Shown: one piece after another, positions 1-6,602 of the stretch
Position numbering within the stretch: the first letter of the stretch is position 1
Layout: every line of letters starts with the position of its first letter
Source: a virus
Length of the DNA: 21,455 nucleotides
Direction: 5' to 3' (one strand)
IMG/VR virus record: IMGVR_UViG_3300047666_000614
Span: 1-21,455 of that record
Notes under the pieces: generated by a model
Databases searched by the model: none
What the model was told of the DNA's origin: nothing
What the model saw: the letters and a program-made list of their open reading frames with translations, nothing else
Program-made: the position numbers and the translations under genes

Positions 1-905
1 CGTTGGTGTCCAAGTTGAGGATTCTCCCACAGTGTGAGGAGTATTTTGAGGAGTTGGAGCATGTCCACGGGATTGTGCTGACTGATGGGCAGAAGCGGTG
101 GTATCAGGATGAAGCATGGCCCCTGCTGAATAACCGGTTCGGGGAGTATCCTTCCACGCTTGAGGAGTGTTTTAAGTCCCCCATGGATGGGGTGATCTAC
201 GAGATGGAGATCGCGCGGGCACTTGCTGAGAAGCGGGTCACGACCGTTCCCATTGAGCGGGGGATACCAGTGTTCGCGAGCTTTGACATCGGGCGCAACG
301 ACGCCATGCCGGTCACCTTGATCCAGGCGGTGGGGAAGGAGCTGCGCATCGTGGGCTATTACGTGAGCCACCGTGAGACGGCGCGGCACTATGGGGACTG
401 GCTCAAGGCATGGATGGCGGACAACCGGGTGCAGGATCTCCGCATCTTGCTGCCCCACGATGGTGGGCGGAAGAGCATGGAGAGTGGGAAGACGCTCGTG
501 GAGATCTTTCACGAGATGGGTTTCCCCAACGTGCAGCACGTCCCGAAGATCCCGTCAGTCTGGACAGGGATCAATTATGTGAAGGACACTTTTGAGTATC
601 TGTGGTTTGACAAGGCTGCGGTCACGAAGCACCATTCACGGGGGAACAAGAAGTTTCCAAGCCTCATGGAGTGCATCGACAATTACCACCAAGCGCAGAA
701 CGCGAATGGGATCATGATGTCCACGGAGCCTGTCCACGACGACTATTCGCACGGGTGTGATTCTCTGAGGACATTTTGTGAAGCTTGGCAGCGGGGGTTG
801 ATCTCCCGCACCATCGCACGGATCTCCGGTGATGGGTTTGACAGCACGGACTTCAGCAGTGGCAGCGGGGTGAAGTTGGCGGGGAGTAGGAGGTTCGTGC
901 GATGA
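1..905 (+). CDS. terL: Terminase large subunit, C-terminal part (cut by the window edge)
   Basis: This is the DNA-packaging motor subunit that cuts concatemeric phage DNA and drives it through the portal. The reading frame is open to the left edge, so the ATPase half lies outside the window; the TTG at 3 is only the first start-like codon. The visible part begins with a WYQDEAWPLL...EYPSTLEECF stretch, typical of the linker after the ATPase domain. An RNase H-like nuclease domain follows. Its likely acidic metal ligands lie in FDIGRND (near residue 95), LPHDGG (near 150) and a late HDDYSHGCDSLR motif (near 245). These three blocks in this order are the usual TerL nuclease signature. The last four bases overlap the next gene (ATGA). 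The coding strand is noticeably richer in G than the genes that follow. Family call is firm; the exact terminase subtype cannot be told without the N-terminus. Confidence 0.9.
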   Translation, partial: LVSKLRILPQCEEYFEELEHVHGIVLTDGQKRWYQDEAWPLLNNRFGEYPSTLEECFKSPMDGVIYEMEIARALAEKRVTTVPIERGIPVFASFDIGRNDAMPVTLIQAVGKELRIVGYYVSHRETARHYGDWLKAWMADNRVQDLRILLPHDGGRKSMESGKTLVEIFHEMGFPNVQHVPKIPSVWTGINYVKDTFEYLWFDKAAVTKHHSRGNKKFPSLMECIDNYHQAQNANGIMMSTEPVHDDYSHGCDSLRTFCEAWQRGLISRTIARISGDGFDSTDFSSGSGVKLAGSRRFVR

Positions 906-1315
906 GTAAGACACGCATCATTGACTTCCCGGACTGCCCCTTCCAGCAGTTCCTCACCCACATGAACCAGTCGGACTCCCCGGAGTGGACGTGGACGTTT
1001 ATTGAGATGTGCGCGCGGTTCGGGGTTTTTTACTCCTCACCGGATACCACGTTTCTTGCTCGACCGATTGACTCGTCCATCGCTGAGGAGGACATACTGG
1101 CGTTCAACGACATCGACCCCTCACACCCGCTCGGATCTTCAGGCTTGACGCGCACCCCTGATACGTGGCACATCCTCTACGCGAGTGGTGACCCCTCCGC
1201 CTTCTTTGATCTTTGTCCGTATGAACTCCCGTTCATATCGTGGCACAGGAACAAAGGAAATAAGAGGTTAAGGACCACAAACTTTCAACATCTGAAACAA
1301 CGATTCCATGGGTAG
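902..1315 (+). CDS. Small phage protein, possibly T7 gp13-like internal virion protein
   Basis: This gene encodes 137 residues and overlaps terL by four bases (ATGA), so it is probably translationally coupled. It is the only gene here with a textbook Shine-Dalgarno sequence: AGGAGGT at 888-894, seven bases before the ATG, made by two AGG arginine codons at the end of terL. The C-terminal half reads WHILYASGD, then PFISWHRNKGNKRLR, then a basic end. That shape, an aromatic strand followed by a W/F-x-R turn and a basic tail, recalls the GNAT-like T7 gp13 family (internal virion protein A), and the length matches T7 gp13 (138 residues). In T7 that gene sits next to gene 14, so its place beside terL would be a rearrangement. 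The resemblance is weak and by eye, so the safe call is a hypothetical phage protein. Confidence 0.75.
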   Translation: MSKTRIIDFPDCPFQQFLTHMNQSDSPEWTWTFIEMCARFGVFYSSPDTTFLARPIDSSIAEEDILAFNDIDPSHPLGSSGLTRTPDTWHILYASGDPSAFFDLCPYELPFISWHRNKGNKRLRTTNFQHLKQRFHG

Positions 1316-1493
1316 CAGCGCACCAAAACCACCAAAGTCAGACCCCGCCACGATTTCTTCATCTCCCGGTGAGGCGGCGAAGAAGAAGCAGGAGTTAGAG
1401 AATCGCCGCAAGGGTGGGTTCTATTCAGGCTTCAAGGATATTCAAGCTTCACCAAACTCCACCACTGGTGGAGGGAACCAAACAATCGGCTAA
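1308..1493 (+). CDS. Small basic/Gly-rich hypothetical protein before the portal
   Basis: This gene encodes 61 residues. It starts inside the previous gene (8-base overlap) and its stop overlaps the portal start as TAATG, so translation is likely coupled on both sides. The N-terminus is rich in proline, lysine and serine (APKPPKSDPA), the middle is charged (AAKKKQELENRRKG), and the end is Gly/Asn/Thr-rich. No hydrophobic core, membrane segment or enzyme motif is visible, so it is probably disordered or a peptide bound to the head or tail. T7 gp7.3, a small basic tail-assembly protein, also lies just upstream of the portal gene, which makes a similar role conceivable; there is no clear sequence match. 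The tight overlaps support a real gene. Confidence 0.65.
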   Translation: MGSSAPKPPKSDPATISSSPGEAAKKKQELENRRKGGFYSGFKDIQASPNSTTGGGNQTIG

Positions 1494-3169
1494 TGGCAAT
1501 CGACGTCAAACAAGAACTCGACATCTGTAAGCAGGAGGAGTCCGACCGGGCACCTATGGACTCATGGTGGCAGTCGATCAAGGAAGTGGCAGTCCCCAGG
1601 GATGCCTACATCAACGTTGCGACAACCCCGGTCCCATCGAACAGTTACGCCAACATCCACGACACTACGGTGATTGAAGCGGTGGAGGGTCTTAGCAACA
1701 TGCAGACCGCGCAGTTTACCCCAGCGGGTGACAATTGGGTGAGTTACGAACCACCCTTCGAGTTCCAGGACGATGACGAAGTTCGTGAGTGGTATCTGAC
1801 ATGCTCGCATATTGCGATGCAGTTGGTGAACCAGTCCAACTTCCACACGGTGACTCAGCCGGTCAACCTTGAGCGTGCCAGCGTCGGCACCGGGATGATG
1901 ATGTGCTACGAGACGGGGAACAAGTATGCCCCATTTTATTTCAAACACTCCCACGTGGGCACCTACACTTTTCAGGAGGATCTTCAAGGACGCCCCGACA
2001 CCCTTCGCCGGTGGTTCATGGCGTCGGCGCACCAGCTGTCGAAGGAGTTCCCCAACGGAAGCTTTGGACTTCGTGTGCAGAATGCACTCTTGGACCACAA
2101 GAAGCGGCACAGCGAGAAGTTCAAGATCTGGCACGTGGTCAAACCCCGTGCGGAGCGTGACCCCTCAAAGCTGGACAATGTCAACATGCCCTACGCGGAG
2201 TTCTACATCTGCAATGAAGATGAGAATCTCATCGAAGAGAGTGGCATGCACGAATTTAACACGATGGTTTCCCGCTTCCAGCATGGTGCGGATGGGATCA
2301 TTTGGGGGGTTTCTCCCGCACGGAAGGCGATGCCAGCCATTGCCCAGGTGAACTATTTGCAGGAATCCCTAGACCTCCTGCTCGACATCAAGATCAATCC
2401 CCGCATTCTCGCCGAGGCGGGGATGGTGGGAGAGATCGATATGCGCCCAGGCCAGAAGACTCTCACCCGCGCCGGTGCTCTCAGCACCTCGGGTGGTGGG
2501 GTCCGTGAGTGGGCGACCGGTGGTGACTACCCGATGGGTAAGGACCGCATCCGCGACAAGCAGGACCAGATCCGCAAACTTTTCTTTAACTCACTCTGGC
2601 AGCCATTCTCCGATGTGCAGAAGGAGATGACGGCAACCGAGTTCGCGGGCATCCGTGATCAGTCGGAGATGCTCTTCGTGGGTGTCAACGCCCGCTACGA
2701 GGCTGACATCAATCCGATGCTGTCCAAGAGAGTCTTCGGAATCTGTATGCGCCAAGGGGTTTTCCCTGATCCGCCGCAGCAGCTCCTCAAGGAATCCAAT
2801 GGGTTCTATGATATTCCGGACCCGCTTACCACCTTCCAGACCAACTTGTCACGGACGATGAAGCGGAAAGCGGTGGAGCACCAGGACCAGTTCTTCCTAC
2901 GTCTCCAACAGTATGCACAAGTTGATCCGACCGTCCTCGATGAGATTGACCTCGCCGCACACACCCGTGAGCTGGCAAGAACCTATGGGTTCCGCAACCC
3001 ACTCCTCCGCCCTGAGACTGAGGTGATCCAGATCGCGCAAGCCCGCCTTGAGGCGAATGCACAAGCCCAGCAGCAGCAGGAAGCCATGCAGGTGGCGGAC
3101 ACTGCCTCCAAGTTCTCCCCTGAGATTCAGCAAGGGATGATGGACCAAGCACAAGCAGTCACACCATAA
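1493..3169 (+). CDS. Portal / head-to-tail connector protein (T7 gp8 type)
   Basis: The portal forms the dodecameric ring at one capsid vertex through which DNA enters and leaves and to which the tail binds. The 558-residue length is close to T7 gp8 (536). The N-terminus (MDSWWQSIKEVAVPRDAYIN) matches the usual helical start of podovirus connectors, in which a W/R-rich helix precedes the first conserved turn. The core has NMQTAQFTP near residue 75 and GTGMMMCYE near 130. Later comes a long helical stem with RKAMPAIAQVNYLQESLDLL, then TATEFAGIRDQ, the conserved T-A-T/E-V-type helix of connectors. The C-terminus is Ala/Gln-rich and helical, as expected for the barrel. The start overlaps the previous stop (TAATG) and there is no Shine-Dalgarno sequence. 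The next gene begins on the base after the stop. Confidence 0.92.
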   Translation: MAIDVKQELDICKQEESDRAPMDSWWQSIKEVAVPRDAYINVATTPVPSNSYANIHDTTVIEAVEGLSNMQTAQFTPAGDNWVSYEPPFEFQDDDEVREWYLTCSHIAMQLVNQSNFHTVTQPVNLERASVGTGMMMCYETGNKYAPFYFKHSHVGTYTFQEDLQGRPDTLRRWFMASAHQLSKEFPNGSFGLRVQNALLDHKKRHSEKFKIWHVVKPRAERDPSKLDNVNMPYAEFYICNEDENLIEESGMHEFNTMVSRFQHGADGIIWGVSPARKAMPAIAQVNYLQESLDLLLDIKINPRILAEAGMVGEIDMRPGQKTLTRAGALSTSGGGVREWATGGDYPMGKDRIRDKQDQIRKLFFNSLWQPFSDVQKEMTATEFAGIRDQSEMLFVGVNARYEADINPMLSKRVFGICMRQGVFPDPPQQLLKESNGFYDIPDPLTTFQTNLSRTMKRKAVEHQDQFFLRLQQYAQVDPTVLDEIDLAAHTRELARTYGFRNPLLRPETEVIQIAQARLEANAQAQQQQEAMQVADTASKFSPEIQQGMMDQAQAVTP

Positions 3170-3427
3170 ATGGCCCAACACCTTACAGATGAAGAACTGG
3201 CACGGAAACGTGCGGATGCTGACCTCCGGGAGCGCATCCCTAGAATCTTTTCAAGTGACCCCACCGTTCGTGAGGACGCGCATAAAGCTTTGAAGGAGGC
3301 TTGGAACTTTGATGAACCGAGCTTCAACCTTGGCGAGCTTGCCACAATGGACCCCCAGTCCGCCGCGCTCGCAGCTATGCGCCGAGACAGTTACAAGGAA
3401 CTCATCACTTGGCTCACCAAACTTTAA
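3170..3427 (+). CDS. Hypothetical 85-residue helical protein
   Basis: The start codon directly follows the portal stop (TAAATG), so translation probably continues by re-initiation; no Shine-Dalgarno sequence is present. The product is charged and predicted helical: an acidic/basic N-terminal helix (LTDEELARKRADADLRERI), a middle LKEAWNFDEPSFNLGELA, and a C-terminal SYKELITWLTKL helix. It has no membrane segment, cysteine pair or recognisable motif. Its place between portal and scaffold suggests a head-assembly accessory role, but that rests on position alone. I do not recognise the family. Confidence 0.7.
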   Translation: MAQHLTDEELARKRADADLRERIPRIFSSDPTVREDAHKALKEAWNFDEPSFNLGELATMDPQSAALAAMRRDSYKELITWLTKL

Positions 3428-3438
3428 CCAATAACCAA

Positions 3439-3957
3439 ATGGCAGTAAAATACACAAACAAGAAAGCTGGAGAAGATTACGAGATCTATCGTGATGATGT
3501 CCATGTCGCCACCTACGACCCCACATCCGATGACACCACCTACACAAATGGCAGTGACAAATACTCTGGCCCCATCGGGCGGGAGGTTGTGGTAATCCAA
3601 GGGAGTTTCACTTACCCACCACCCCCGGAACTCGCCTCGGAAGTTTCCAGCCCCCCATTCCCAAAACCTAAAGAGACTTTCAAGCTGACCAACAAGATCA
3701 TCGAGTTGGAAAAACTTGTCCTCAGTCTCAAAAAGGAGATCGTTGAACTTGAGGCGCGTGCCACCAACAGTGTGACAAAGTCAGTCAACCCTCGATACGT
3801 TGACAAGGTAGACCTCACCGGCGCACCGGTGACAAGTAAATACCTGGGGGATCTCACCCCTGATTTCATCAAATGGGCACGCAATGGAGGGATGACTGAA
3901 GAAGTTTTCACCCGCCGCTACACTGGCCGCATCAAAGATATCACTTACAAAGGATAA
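3439..3957 (+). CDS. Hypothetical 172-residue protein with a central coiled coil
   Basis: I chose the ATG at 3439 over an upstream in-frame TTG at 3409, because the TTG lies inside the previous gene and the ATG follows that gene's stop by 11 bases. That gap contains no G and no Shine-Dalgarno sequence. The N-terminal third looks beta-rich and polar (YEIYRDDVHVATYDP), followed by a Pro-rich linker (YPPPPEL, PPFPKPKE). Next comes a heptad-like helix (IIELEKLVLSLKKEIVELEA), a convincing short coiled coil. The C-terminus ends with a compact charged segment (LTPDFIKWARNGGMTEEVF). It lies between portal and scaffold, a place where phages often encode assembly factors or minor head proteins. No family is recognised and no catalytic motif is visible. 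Confidence 0.75.
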   Translation: MAVKYTNKKAGEDYEIYRDDVHVATYDPTSDDTTYTNGSDKYSGPIGREVVVIQGSFTYPPPPELASEVSSPPFPKPKETFKLTNKIIELEKLVLSLKKEIVELEARATNSVTKSVNPRYVDKVDLTGAPVTSKYLGDLTPDFIKWARNGGMTEEVFTRRYTGRIKDITYKG

Positions 3958-3979
3958 CCCTCAACCCACATAACCAAAC

Positions 3980-4810
3980 ATGGAAACTACAATAGACCCC
4001 GCCGTAGACGCCCCACCAGCAGAACTTCCCCCGCTCATCGATGGGGATTTGAACTTCTCCGAAGGGTGGCAAGAACGTGTCGGCGAGCATGCCGAAGGTG
4101 CAACCTTCAAGAACCTCTCTGATGTTCTGAAGTCCAACAAGGAATCACAACGCGCTATCAGTGAACACGGCAACGTAAAGGCGGAACTCACCCGGCAACT
4201 CGCGGAAGCACAGGCAGCCACACCCGCCGCTCCGGAGATGCCAGCCGACGCGGATGCTTTCAAGGCGCAGCTGAAACTCCCAGACATGCCAGAAGGTATC
4301 ACCCTCAGTGACGACATTCTGGACAAAGCCATCGCCTATTCCATGGAGAAGGGGCACGGGCATGAAGTACTTACGGACTTCCTCTCCTTTGATTTGCAGC
4401 GTGTAGCTCTCGAAACAGAGGCTCAGAAGACCGCAGCTTTTGAGCAGCAAGGAGCGTCTAGGGACACCATTACTGCCGCAGTTGGTGAGCAGAATTACGA
4501 TGTCACCATCGCTGATGCGAGGTTTGCCCTTGAAACACTTGGACTCCCTTTGGACGCTGATGACATGGTTAACCAGCCAAACATGGTGCTCGCCTTGTCC
4601 AAATTGAAGAACTCTCTCAGTGAGGGAACTCTCAAAGGTGCCTCCATTGGTGGGGTTGACATCACCGATGGGAGTTCATTGGCGAGGGCGGAGGATATTA
4701 TTTCAAACTCCAGTAACCCCTTACACGAAGCCTTTTACGACAATTCCCACACCCAATATGCACAAGCACAAGCAGAACATGCTCGACTTGTTACCGAGTC
4801 TGGGCCATAG
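3980..4810 (+). CDS. Capsid scaffolding protein
   Basis: Scaffold proteins guide capsid assembly from inside the prohead and are then expelled. The call rests on position (after portal, just before major capsid protein), size (276 residues; T7 gp9 is 307) and composition: acidic, Ala/Glu/Gln-rich and mostly helical, with no cysteine. The N-terminus is disordered and Pro/Asp-rich. A helical stretch with FKNLSDVLKSNKESQRAI and the following Ala/Glu helix fits a coiled-coil dimer. The end, ISNSSNPLHEAFYDNSHTQYA, resembles the conserved C-terminal pattern of podovirus scaffolds (n-P-x-x-x-A-y-x-d-x-x-H), which binds the capsid protein. The ATG at 3980 follows a 22-base leader without G (3958-3979). 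Downstream come a terminator and a long gap, so this gene ends a transcription block. Confidence 0.82.
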   Translation: METTIDPAVDAPPAELPPLIDGDLNFSEGWQERVGEHAEGATFKNLSDVLKSNKESQRAISEHGNVKAELTRQLAEAQAATPAAPEMPADADAFKAQLKLPDMPEGITLSDDILDKAIAYSMEKGHGHEVLTDFLSFDLQRVALETEAQKTAAFEQQGASRDTITAAVGEQNYDVTIADARFALETLGLPLDADDMVNQPNMVLALSKLKNSLSEGTLKGASIGGVDITDGSSLARAEDIISNSSNPLHEAFYDNSHTQYAQAQAEHARLVTESGP

Positions 4811-4863
4811 TTCGGCGAAGCAAACTCGCTAGGTTTTCTTTATTCATGGTAATTGTTGTATGC

Positions 4864-4901
4864 AAGATCACCTCCTCAGCAATGGGGAGGTGATCTTTTT
4901 T
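4864..4901 (+). terminator. Rho-independent terminator after the scaffold gene
   Basis: A perfect 12-base-pair stem (AAGATCACCTCC at 4864-4875 with GGAGGTGATCTT at 4886-4897) encloses a 10-base loop and runs into a T tract (T at 4896-4901, then GTT). It lies 53 bases after the scaffold stop. The 5' arm plus one loop base, GATCACCTCCT, is identical to the 3' tail of bacterial 16S rRNA, and the 3' arm is therefore an extended Shine-Dalgarno sequence. Confidence 0.9.
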
Positions 4902-4902
4902 G

Positions 4903-4930
4903 TTGACGGCACCCCCACACCTGTGATAGC
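4903..4930 (+). promoter_or_regulatory. Possible sigma70-like promoter upstream of the capsid gene
   Basis: TTGACG at 4903-4908 matches five of six bases of the -35 consensus. After 16 bases, GATAGC at 4925-4930 matches only three of six of the -10 consensus, though it is preceded by TGT, an extended -10-like TGn. It lies directly behind the terminator, where a new promoter for the capsid genes would be expected. If the phage encodes its own RNA polymerase, this match may be irrelevant. Low confidence. Confidence 0.3.
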
Positions 4931-5070
4931 AATTAAACAGTCATCGAAGAGAGAGACAATCCTTGCTGGACCTTAGACCTTAGACGACCACCTCAGTTTC
5001 TCGGAATGACCCTTGAAGCGAGTTGGACAACCCATCCGGACCCAGCAAGCAACTTAAGGATAACCAGGCC

Positions 5071-5090
5071 AAAAAGACTACCTTCTTTTT
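5071..5090 (+). promoter_or_regulatory. A/U-rich hairpin just upstream of the capsid start
   Basis: AAAAAGA (5071-5077) pairs with TCTTTTT (5084-5090) around a six-base loop, ending 20 bases before the capsid ATG. The stem is A/U-rich and thermodynamically weak. It could protect the 5' end of a processed capsid mRNA or hold the start region open; it could also be chance in a low-complexity stretch. Confidence 0.3.
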
Positions 5091-5110
5091 AACCTCTTTA
5101 TTTTTACAAA

Positions 5111-6028
5111 ATGACTCCTATCGAACACGCCCAAATTTCTTATGGGCAACAGTGGAAAGCTCGCATTTCCAAAAAGATCAACATCCTCAAGGATTACGTC
5201 ACCTACAAACCGGATTGTGCCGGACGCTACGCCACCGTCGAACAGTTTGGTGACCTCGACTTGGAAGAGAAAACAGCACGCTTCGAAGAGAAGGCAGCTG
5301 TTGAACTTCCAACCGCACGCGCCTTCATCTTCCCATCGAACTTCGAACGCACCGTCCACTTTGATGAGGATGATGTGTGGAAGCTCAACCGCCTCGGTGT
5401 CCCCATGCCTGAATCAGCTATCCGACTCATGCAAGCTGGTGAGCGCAAAATGGAAGACATCATCATGAAAGCCATCCTCGGGACCACCACCATTGGTGCT
5501 GGCGCTGAAGAAGCGATGACCACGGAAGTCCTTGATGGCGTCCAAGTTGTTGCGGTTAACCATGGGGGCACTCAAGCCAACCTTACTCAGGCTAAGATCC
5601 TTGAAGCTATCACAGTCTTCATGGATAACGACGCTTACGGACAAGGCACAGATGATGGGGAGCAACTTTGCATGGGTGTCACCCCCCGTTCTCTCCTCGC
5701 ACTCTGGACAAACACTTCAGTCACAAGTGCTGACTTCCGTGCCTTCACCGGTGGTCGCCCATTCGACAAAGGAGTTATTGAGAATTTCCTCGGTGTGAAG
5801 TTCCTCGTCTCAAGCCGCTTTGCCCTCAACCACAAGACCGGAGACATCCAGTCCTGCCCGATGTGGCTCAAATCTAAGATCACCTATGGTGATTGGCAGA
5901 AAGCCACAACCCGCGTTTGGAACACTCCAGCCAACGGTGCCGACAACATCCGCTTCAAGTTCCGCGCTGGTGCAGTGCGTGAGGAGAAGAAAGGCGTCGT
6001 TAACATCCTCTGTGACGTCACCGCATAA
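5111..6028 (+). CDS. Major capsid protein (HK97-fold expected)
   Basis: This 305-residue protein is expected to form the icosahedral shell. Evidence is position (after scaffold, before the head-decoration-like gene and tail tube genes), size, and the style of the sequence. A helical N-terminal arm (WKARISKKINILKDYVTY) is followed by a mixed core with ARAFIFPSNFERTVHFDEDD. A helix AGERKMEDIIMKAILG leads to a loop-rich region, then VTPRSLLALWTNTSVTSADF and FLGVKFLVSS, a pattern common in podovirus capsid proteins. The end (RAGAVREEKKGVVNILCDVTA) is a typical closing strand. No protease or maturation site is evident. The ATG at 5111 is preceded by a pyrimidine- and A-rich leader without G and without a Shine-Dalgarno sequence, which is surprising for what is usually the most highly expressed phage gene. 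Terminators lie on both sides of this gene and its follower. Confidence 0.87.
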   Translation: MTPIEHAQISYGQQWKARISKKINILKDYVTYKPDCAGRYATVEQFGDLDLEEKTARFEEKAAVELPTARAFIFPSNFERTVHFDEDDVWKLNRLGVPMPESAIRLMQAGERKMEDIIMKAILGTTTIGAGAEEAMTTEVLDGVQVVAVNHGGTQANLTQAKILEAITVFMDNDAYGQGTDDGEQLCMGVTPRSLLALWTNTSVTSADFRAFTGGRPFDKGVIENFLGVKFLVSSRFALNHKTGDIQSCPMWLKSKITYGDWQKATTRVWNTPANGADNIRFKFRAGAVREEKKGVVNILCDVTA

Positions 6029-6061
6029 CCCACCAACCCTAAAATTTAACAAACAAAAATT

Positions 6062-6526
6062 ATGGCTTCATTCGATGCAAGTATTTATACCGCTCAGGTA
6101 GCTGCCGCCGCTAAGGCTGGCAGCATGATCTCTGATGCGTCCCTTATCAGTGGGAAGGTTTCCTTCCTCCAGTTCCCTGTCTCAAAGGGTGCCGGGGCAC
6201 TTAGTGCTGCTGACACTATCAACCTTGGTTTTGTCCCTTCGGGCATGACCATCATCCCAGGTCTTATTACCGTCACCACCACTGTAACCGGTGGTTCGGG
6301 GACATTCAAGATTGGTACCGCTACCGACGCAGGTGTTGCTGTTGACGACGACGCCATCACTGGTTCCGTCAATGCAGTAGCAAACACCGTTGGCACCGCA
6401 GTCCTGAATACCTCGGTGGCAAGTGTGGCATTCGCCGCCCGGACCCTCCTCATGGTGACACAAGTTGGAGCACTTTCAGCCAACGCCGTCTACACCATCA
6501 ACATCCCAATGGTGAACAGCAACTAA
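6062..6526 (+). CDS. Small beta-rich head protein, probable decoration or cement protein
   Basis: This gene encodes 154 residues, small, Ala/Thr/Val/Gly-rich and almost free of charge after the N-terminus. Alternating hydrophobic/Thr strands such as ITVTTTVTGGSGTFKIGTA and a closing AVYTINIPM suggest a beta-sandwich. It shares the terminator-bounded unit with the major capsid gene, so it is likely made in large amounts with it. Phage genes at this place often encode head decoration or cement proteins that stabilise the expanded shell; a head fibre is the main alternative. The leader (6029-6061, 33 bases) contains no G. The function is inferred from place and composition only. Confidence 0.75.
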   Translation: MASFDASIYTAQVAAAAKAGSMISDASLISGKVSFLQFPVSKGAGALSAADTINLGFVPSGMTIIPGLITVTTTVTGGSGTFKIGTATDAGVAVDDDAITGSVNAVANTVGTAVLNTSVASVAFAARTLLMVTQVGALSANAVYTINIPMVNSN

Positions 6527-6550
6527 TCTGACATTTGGTTATGTCCTTAT

Positions 6551-6586
6551 AAAAGGCAGGGAGGGGTTGCCTTCCCTGCCTTTTTT
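6551..6586 (+). terminator. Rho-independent terminator after the head genes
   Basis: A 12-base-pair stem (AAAAGGCAGGGA at 6551-6562 with TCCCTGCCTTTT at 6573-6584) encloses a 10-base loop and ends in T at 6581-6586, then CTTT. It stands 24 bases after the head-protein stop and 16 bases before the tail tube A start. The position corresponds to T7 Tphi, between the capsid genes and gene 11, where partial read-through feeds the tail genes. Confidence 0.9.
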
Positions 6587-6602
6587 CTTTACTAACATTT
6601 CT

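Larger units (their letters stand above)
4811..5110. other. 300-base gene-free region: terminator plus capsid-gene leader
   Basis: This is the only gene-free stretch of about 300 bases in the window. In order it holds 50 bases with nothing recognisable, a strong intrinsic terminator at 4864-4901, a weak promoter-like pair just after it, a tandem 7-base repeat GACCTTA at 4969-4982, and an 8-base long-range pairing (CTTGCTGG at 4962-4969 with CCAGCAAG at 5042-5049). An A/U-only-type hairpin follows at 5071-5090, and the last 34 bases before the capsid start contain no G. No convincing open reading frame of its own is present. The layout suggests a separately transcribed, structured 5' untranslated region for the major capsid gene. 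Confidence 0.6.

Noticed and set aside
3409-3430. Possible programmed frameshift joining the 85-residue and 172-residue genes
   Set aside because: The overlap lacks a proper slippery heptamer, and a separate ATG with its own leader is available.
3409-3438. Upstream TTG start for the 172-residue gene
   Set aside because: It lies inside the previous gene; the ATG at 3439 follows that gene's stop in the same leader style as its neighbours.
6567-6602. TTG start for tail tubular protein A
   Set aside because: It falls in the loop of the terminator hairpin; the family signature begins directly after the ATG at 6603.
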